From: Geothrix sp. 21YS21S-2
GTDB taxonomy: Bacteria; Acidobacteriota; Holophagae; Holophagales; Holophagaceae
Reading direction: 5' to 3'
Length of the DNA: 64,000 nucleotides
Assembly: GCF_030846775.1 (NCBI RefSeq)
Contig: NZ_CP132910.1
Location: 654,001 to 718,000 of the forward strand
Each line of letters begins with the position of its first letter. The first letter of the stretch is position 1. Below the pieces are notes generated by a model. It was not told the origin of the DNA, made no database searches, and worked only from the letters and a program-made list of their open reading frames with translations. Both the position numbers and the translations under genes were made by a program. Positions 59,965 to 64,000 of this stretch are shown here, piece after piece.

Positions 59965-62184
59965 TCATTTCTTGCGGGCACGGGGCTTGGGAGCGACGGG
60001 GGCCTCGGGCTCGGGGGCGGGCTTGGGCTTGGGAGCGCGCTTGGCGGGCTTGGTGTCCGCCTTGATGGCGACGGCGGGTTCCTCGGCCTTGGGCTCGGCC
60101 TTGGGGGCCTTGGCCTTGGCGGGACGGCCCTTCTTGGCGGGAGCGGGAGCCTCGGGCTCGGGTTCCGGCTTGGACTTGAACTTCATCCGGGGGGCCGGGG
60201 TGAGGAGGTCGGCCAGCAGGTCGGCGGTCAGGAGCAGGGGGGCGGGCTCGGGTTCGGGCACGGCCACGGGCTCCTCGACGGCCACGGCGGTCTGCGGGGC
60301 TTCCACGGCGGCCTCGGGCGCGGCGGCGGCGGGCTTGCGGCCTCCGCGGGAGCGGCGGCGGCCGGCGGGGGCCTTCTCCTCCTCCACGGGTTCGGCGGCG
60401 GGGGCACCATCCTCCTCGTCCAGGGGCTTGGCGGCCTCGAAGAGGGCGCGCAGGCGCTCGCGCTCCTCCAGGGCGGCCCGCTGCGCGTCGCGGCGGTCGT
60501 ACTTGATCTCCGCGTGGGTGGCGGCGGCCACCGGGGCGGGCGCGGCCTCGGGCTCGCGGCGGGGCTCGTTGCGGGGGGCGCGGGCGGGCTTCTTGGGGGC
60601 GTCGTCGCCACCCAGCGCCTTGTCGAAGGAAATGGGGCTGTCGCCGCCCAGGACGACGGTCTCCTCGTCCAGGTCGCGGGGGCGCTCGTTGCGGGCGGCC
60701 ACCTTCTCGGCGGGCTCCTCTTCGGCGCGCTCGATCTCCGCGGCCATCTCCCCGAAGGGGATCTCGGGGTCGGCCACGATGATGATCTTGGAGTCGTGCA
60801 TGTCCTCCAGCGCGGAGAGGTCCTTGCGCTTCTGGTTCAGCACGGCCAGCGCGATGGAAGGCATGAGCTTGACGCGGATCTCGGCGATGGCGTCCCGGCT
60901 GAGGATCGCCTTGATGCGGCGCACCACGGACAGCACCAGGGCCTCGATGCTCTTGACCTTGCCGGTGCCCTGGCAGGTGGGGCAGGCCTCGTGGGTGACG
61001 TGCTGCAGGGAGGGGCGCAGGCGCTGGCGGGTCATGACCAGCACGCCGAAGCGGTTGATCTTGCCCACTTCCATGCGGGCCTTGTCCTCTTCCAGGCATT
61101 CGACCAGGCGTTCCATGACGGCCCGGTTGTTGCCCTCGCGCTTCATGTCGATGAAGTCGATCACCACCAGGCCGGCGAGGTCGCGCAGGCGGAGCTGGCG
61201 GGCGGCCTCCTCGGCGGCCTCCATGTTGGTCTTGAAGGCCATGTCCTCGACGTTGTCGCCGGTGGTCTTGCCGGAGTTCACGTCGATGGCCACGAGGGCC
61301 TCGGTCTGGTCGATGGCCAGCGCGCCGCCGGAAGGCAGGGGCACCTTGCGCCCATAGACGCGGTCGATCTGCTCTTCCGTGGAGAACTTGCTGAAGAGGG
61401 GCTTCTTGCCGATGTAGTGCTTCAGGACCCCCAGGTGCTGGGGCATGGTGCGCTTGAAGAAGCCCTGGGCGGCGTGGAAGGTCTCCAGGTCGTCGATGTG
61501 CACTTCCTCGATGTCCTTGGTGAACGCGTCGCGCAGGGTGCGGGTGACGACGTCGTCCTCCTGCCACACGAGCCCGGCGCCCTGGCGGTGCTTGTAGCGG
61601 TTCTGGACCTCCTTGTAGGTGTCCAGGAGGTAGTCCAGGTCGCGCTGGAAGTCCTCCTTGGTGACCCCGAGGCTGGCGGTGCGCACGATGACGCCGAAGC
61701 TGCGGGGGATCTCCAGCTCGTCGATGAGCTTCTTGAAGTGCTCGCGCTCCTCCCGGCTCTCGATCTTGCGGCTGATGCCGTTGGTGGGGTTGCCCGGGGT
61801 GAGGACCAGGTAGCGGCCCGGCAGGGAGATCTGGGCGGTCATCATGGCGCCCTTGGAGCCCAGTTCCTCGCGCACGGCCTGGACCATGATCTCCTGGTCC
61901 CGGTTCAGCAGGTCCTGGATGCGGCCCCGGCGGCCGTCGGGGCTCACCAGGTCCTTGGGCAGCTCGCCGATGGGCAGGAAGCCGTTCTTCTGGCCGCCGT
62001 AGTGGATGAAGGCGGCCTGGAGGCTCTGGTCCACGCGCACGACCTTGGCCTTGTAGATGTTTCCCTTGATCTTCTCGTTGTGGACGAACTCGATGTCGAA
62101 GTCCGACAGCACGCCGTCCACGAGGGTGGCCACACGGATCTCCTCCGAGTCCGTGGCATTGATAAGCATTGTTTTTCTGGGCAA
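59965..62184 (-). CDS. rng: Ribonuclease E/G
   Basis: A 739-residue endoribonuclease for rRNA and mRNA processing. TTG at 62184 is preferred because AAGGAG lies six bases upstream; ATG 62169 would be 21 bases away. The S1-like region covers about 35-125. Catalytic Asp residues lie in 'ALVAIDVNSGK' and 'VVIDFIDMK', and the zinc link 'CPTCQGTG' follows. The C-terminal ~200 residues are low-complexity, rich in Ala, Pro, Lys and Glu, like the RNase E scaffold tail, though no helicase-binding motif could be identified. Confidence 0.92.
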   Translation of the reverse strand: MPRKTMLINATDSEEIRVATLVDGVLSDFDIEFVHNEKIKGNIYKAKVVRVDQSLQAAFIHYGGQKNGFLPIGELPKDLVSPDGRRGRIQDLLNRDQEIMVQAVREELGSKGAMMTAQISLPGRYLVLTPGNPTNGISRKIESREEREHFKKLIDELEIPRSFGVIVRTASLGVTKEDFQRDLDYLLDTYKEVQNRYKHRQGAGLVWQEDDVVTRTLRDAFTKDIEEVHIDDLETFHAAQGFFKRTMPQHLGVLKHYIGKKPLFSKFSTEEQIDRVYGRKVPLPSGGALAIDQTEALVAIDVNSGKTTGDNVEDMAFKTNMEAAEEAARQLRLRDLAGLVVIDFIDMKREGNNRAVMERLVECLEEDKARMEVGKINRFGVLVMTRQRLRPSLQHVTHEACPTCQGTGKVKSIEALVLSVVRRIKAILSRDAIAEIRVKLMPSIALAVLNQKRKDLSALEDMHDSKIIIVADPEIPFGEMAAEIERAEEEPAEKVAARNERPRDLDEETVVLGGDSPISFDKALGGDDAPKKPARAPRNEPRREPEAAPAPVAAATHAEIKYDRRDAQRAALEERERLRALFEAAKPLDEEDGAPAAEPVEEEKAPAGRRRSRGGRKPAAAAPEAAVEAPQTAVAVEEPVAVPEPEPAPLLLTADLLADLLTPAPRMKFKSKPEPEPEAPAPAKKGRPAKAKAPKAEPKAEEPAVAIKADTKPAKRAPKPKPAPEPEAPVAPKPRARKK

Positions 62185-62540
62185 AACGATCTCCTTGGAA
62201 TAGACCCTCGGCCGTTCAGGGGCAGGAGGTCTTCACGATTGGGTTGTGGATGGGGTTCTGAGAATGGTTCGATTGGGATGGGATTGGGGGGTCTCGATTC
62301 CTTAAGACCGTCCCGGATAGGGATTTACCAAAGTGACGCGCTGGCTCCGGCCCGCTTTGGCTAGGGGCATTGTCCCATCGCCGGGGCCCAAGGGCAAGAG
62401 GACATCAGGTAAATTCCCCAAAATATTCGCTTTGGAGGCCGAAGTTAAAAATTGTGGCCGGTTACACGGAAGTAACATGCGTGTCTCAACATGGTTGAAC
62501 CCGCGGAGGATGCTGAATGACGTTGCCCAAGGAGCATCCC
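62185..62540. other. 356-bp divergent intergenic region, rng/pstS
   Basis: No gene is seen. The half nearest pstS is AT-richer (62405-62460) and contains a Pho-box-like repeat at 62461. The half nearest rng shows nothing clear. Confidence 0.5.
62461..62477 (+). promoter_or_regulatory. Candidate Pho box upstream of pstS
   Basis: GTTACA (62461-62466) and GTAACA (62472-62477) are spaced 11 bases apart, the periodicity of PhoB half-sites, about 65 bp before the pstS start. The match to the Pho consensus is partial. Confidence 0.35.
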
Positions 62541-63509
62541 ATGAAGAACATCCTGAGTCTGGCCGTCGTCCTCGCGATGGGGGGGACCCTTTCCGCCCAG
62601 GCGGTCGTGAAGGTGGACCCCAAGCTGCAGGCCTACAAGAAGGTCGCGGGCGTGACCGGCACCCTCAACTCGGTCGGCAGCGACAGCCTGAACAACTGCA
62701 TGACCTACTGGGTCGAGGCCTTCAAGGGCAGCTACCCCGGCGTGAAGATCCAGGTGGAAGGCAAGGGCTCGGGCACCGCCCCTCCGGCCCTCATCTCCGG
62801 CACCTCCCAGATCGGCCCCATGAGCCGTGAGATGAAGGCCGGCGAGATCGACCAGTTCGAAAAGAAGTTCGGCTACAAGCCCACCCGCATCTCCGTGGCC
62901 CTGGACACCCTCGGGGTCTTCGTCCACAAGGACAACAAGATCAAGTCCCTGTCCGTCAAGGAGCTGGACGGCATCTTCTCCAAGACCCGCAAGTCCGGCG
63001 TGGAGGACATCTCCGCCTGGTCCAAGCTCGGACTGAAGGGCGAGTGGGCCTCCAAGCCCATCTCCATCTACGGCCGCAACAGCGCCTCGGGCACCTACGG
63101 CTTCTTCAAGGAGCACGTGCTGGGCAACGGCGACTACAAGGACACCGTCAAGGAGCAGCCCGGCTCCAGCTCCGTGGTGCAGAGCGTGGGCACCGACAAG
63201 TTCGCCATCGGCTACTCGGGCATCGGCTACAAGACCTCCGAGGTGCGCGCCGTGCCCCTTTCCAACCCCGCCAAGAACGGCGGCAAGGCCTTCGAGGCCA
63301 CCTACGAGAACGCGCTCAACGGCAACTACCCCCTGGCCCGCGCCCTCTACATCTATGTGAACATGGATCCCAGGAAGGGCCTGGATCCGCTGGTCAAGCA
63401 GTTCATCACCTTCATCCTCAGCAAGGAAGGCCAGGGCGTGGTCATCAAGGACGGCTACTACCCCCTCCCCAAGAAGATGGTCGACGAGCAGCTCAAGAAC
63501 CTCAAGTAG
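62541..63509 (+). CDS. pstS: Phosphate-binding protein PstS
   Basis: A 322-residue periplasmic phosphate receptor. The start at 62541 has AAGGAG six bases upstream and gives a clear signal peptide (KNILSLAVVLAMGGTLSAQA). Ligand residues lie in 'NSVGSDSLNN', 'GKGSGTAPPALISGTSQIGPMSREM' and 'RNSASGTYGFFKE'. It delivers phosphate to the permease; a pstC-like gene follows by 19 bp. A possible Pho box is at 62461. Confidence 0.92.
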   Translation: MKNILSLAVVLAMGGTLSAQAVVKVDPKLQAYKKVAGVTGTLNSVGSDSLNNCMTYWVEAFKGSYPGVKIQVEGKGSGTAPPALISGTSQIGPMSREMKAGEIDQFEKKFGYKPTRISVALDTLGVFVHKDNKIKSLSVKELDGIFSKTRKSGVEDISAWSKLGLKGEWASKPISIYGRNSASGTYGFFKEHVLGNGDYKDTVKEQPGSSSVVQSVGTDKFAIGYSGIGYKTSEVRAVPLSNPAKNGGKAFEATYENALNGNYPLARALYIYVNMDPRKGLDPLVKQFITFILSKEGQGVVIKDGYYPLPKKMVDEQLKNLK

Positions 63510-63528
63510 CCGAAGGGAACAGCCCAGC

Positions 63529-64000
63529 ATGCGCAGCGCTTCCTCCATCCTGAACAGGGCCAAGCGCCTGGACCGGGTCATGGACTGGGTCATCACCCTG
63601 GGGGGGATGACCATCATCGCCGCCGTGCTGGGCATCCTCGTCTTCATCGGCAAGGAGGCCTACCCCATCTTCCGCGCGCCCCGGGTCCAGGAACATGCCC
63701 CGGGGCGCCTGCCCGCGTCCGCGTCCCTGTTCGCGGACGAAAGCGGCGAGGGGATCCTGACCGCGGATCCCGCCGCCGGGATCCGCGCCTTCGCCAAGGG
63801 ACGGGAAGTGCCGGTCCCCTCCGGGGGCCCCGCCCTGCCCTGGCTTTCCCACACCCCCATCAACGCCCAGGGGGCCCTGGCCGCCCTGGGTTCCGACGGC
63901 CGCATCGCCTTCGGCGCGCTCGGCTGGGTCAAGCCAGCCGAGGACAGGGACCCCGCCAGCTGGAGCCCGGCCGTGGAGTGGAAGGGGCTCCAGCCCGCCC
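63529..64000 (+). CDS. PstC-like phosphate permease, 3' end cut by window
   Basis: The frame stays open to the window edge (157 codons visible). One membrane helix near residues 22-42 ('VITLGGMTIIAAVLGILVFIG') is followed by a long non-membrane segment rich in Gly, Pro and Ala, with short strand-like repeats. Standard PstC has only a short loop here, so this may be the version with a large periplasmic insert. Position after pstS supports the permease role; the diagnostic permease region lies beyond the window. Confidence 0.65.
   Translation, partial: MRSASSILNRAKRLDRVMDWVITLGGMTIIAAVLGILVFIGKEAYPIFRAPRVQEHAPGRLPASASLFADESGEGILTADPAAGIRAFAKGREVPVPSGGPALPWLSHTPINAQGALAALGSDGRIAFGALGWVKPAEDRDPASWSPAVEWKGLQPA

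Noticed and set aside
59965-61357. Long plus-strand open frame over the rng tail
   Set aside because: It is antisense to the Ala/Pro/Glu-rich tail of RNase E/G and has simple Ser/Arg/Gly composition.
62255-62272. Third Fur-like site upstream of rng
   Set aside because: Only one half (TGAGAAT) is present; the other half does not pair.

Overview
The window is a GC-rich bacterial chromosome segment from a Gram-negative, anaerobically respiring organism. The best guess is an Acidobacteriota of the Holophagae/Geothrix type. That placement is inference from gene content: Ser/Thr kinases fused to WD40-like propellers, futalosine menaquinone synthesis (mqnC), SpoVG outside Firmicutes, LPS genes (kdsD, lptD, LptF/G), a multiheme cytochrome and a periplasmic flavoprotein reductase. 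No rRNA is present. One tRNA gene (Gln, anticodon TTG) and one small insertion sequence (IS200 type) are visible.

Region by region. 1-6000: a minus-strand respiratory module in transcription order: AraC regulator, porin, Tat-exported flavoprotein reductase, six-heme cytochrome, tatA, tatC. 6000-9600: a small Cys4 protein, mqnC, a kelch-like protein and uridine kinase on plus. 9600-11500: b-type cytochrome, FMN-binding protein and ApbE flavin transferase on minus, under a Fur-like palindrome. 11500-16700: FKBP isomerase, PilZ protein, a binding-protein/hybrid-kinase pair and D-amino acid aminotransferase. 16700-20500: TPR protein and a large repeat lipoprotein. 20500-21450: tRNA-Gln abutting a triplicated 171-bp repeat that carries inverted copies of the tRNA 3' end. 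21450-26150: spoVG, kdsD, a fused LptF-LptG permease and a polyferredoxin. 26150-31300: BNR protein, MoaD-like protein, VOC protein, SPOR protein and a hybrid histidine kinase. 31300-36000: methyltransferase, hemerythrin, an ECF42-type sigma factor with its DGPF partner and a matching promoter, aldo/keto reductase and a small exported protein. 36000-43550: three overlapping kinase-propeller genes, one encoding a predicted pseudokinase. 43700-50000: ornithine aminotransferase, an IS200-type element, an LtaS-like enzyme and a second fused LptF-LptG. 50100-56750: mnmA, a propeller receptor, trxB, a diguanylate cyclase and a periplasmic Cache protein. 56900-62200: lptD, a ZIP transporter and RNase E/G. 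62500-64000: pstS and the start of a pstC-like gene running off the window.

Together the genes describe a cell with substantial envelope investment (two fused LPS permeases, LptD, KdsD, porin, LtaS-like enzyme), flexible periplasmic electron transfer (Tat flavoprotein plus cytochrome; covalent-FMN module) and dense signalling. The most distinctive items are the tRNA-derived hairpin array, the pseudokinase in a three-kinase operon, the paired fused LptFG genes, the flavinylation module and the ECF42/DGPF promoter. All functional calls are from reading translated sequence and motifs by eye; no database search was run.
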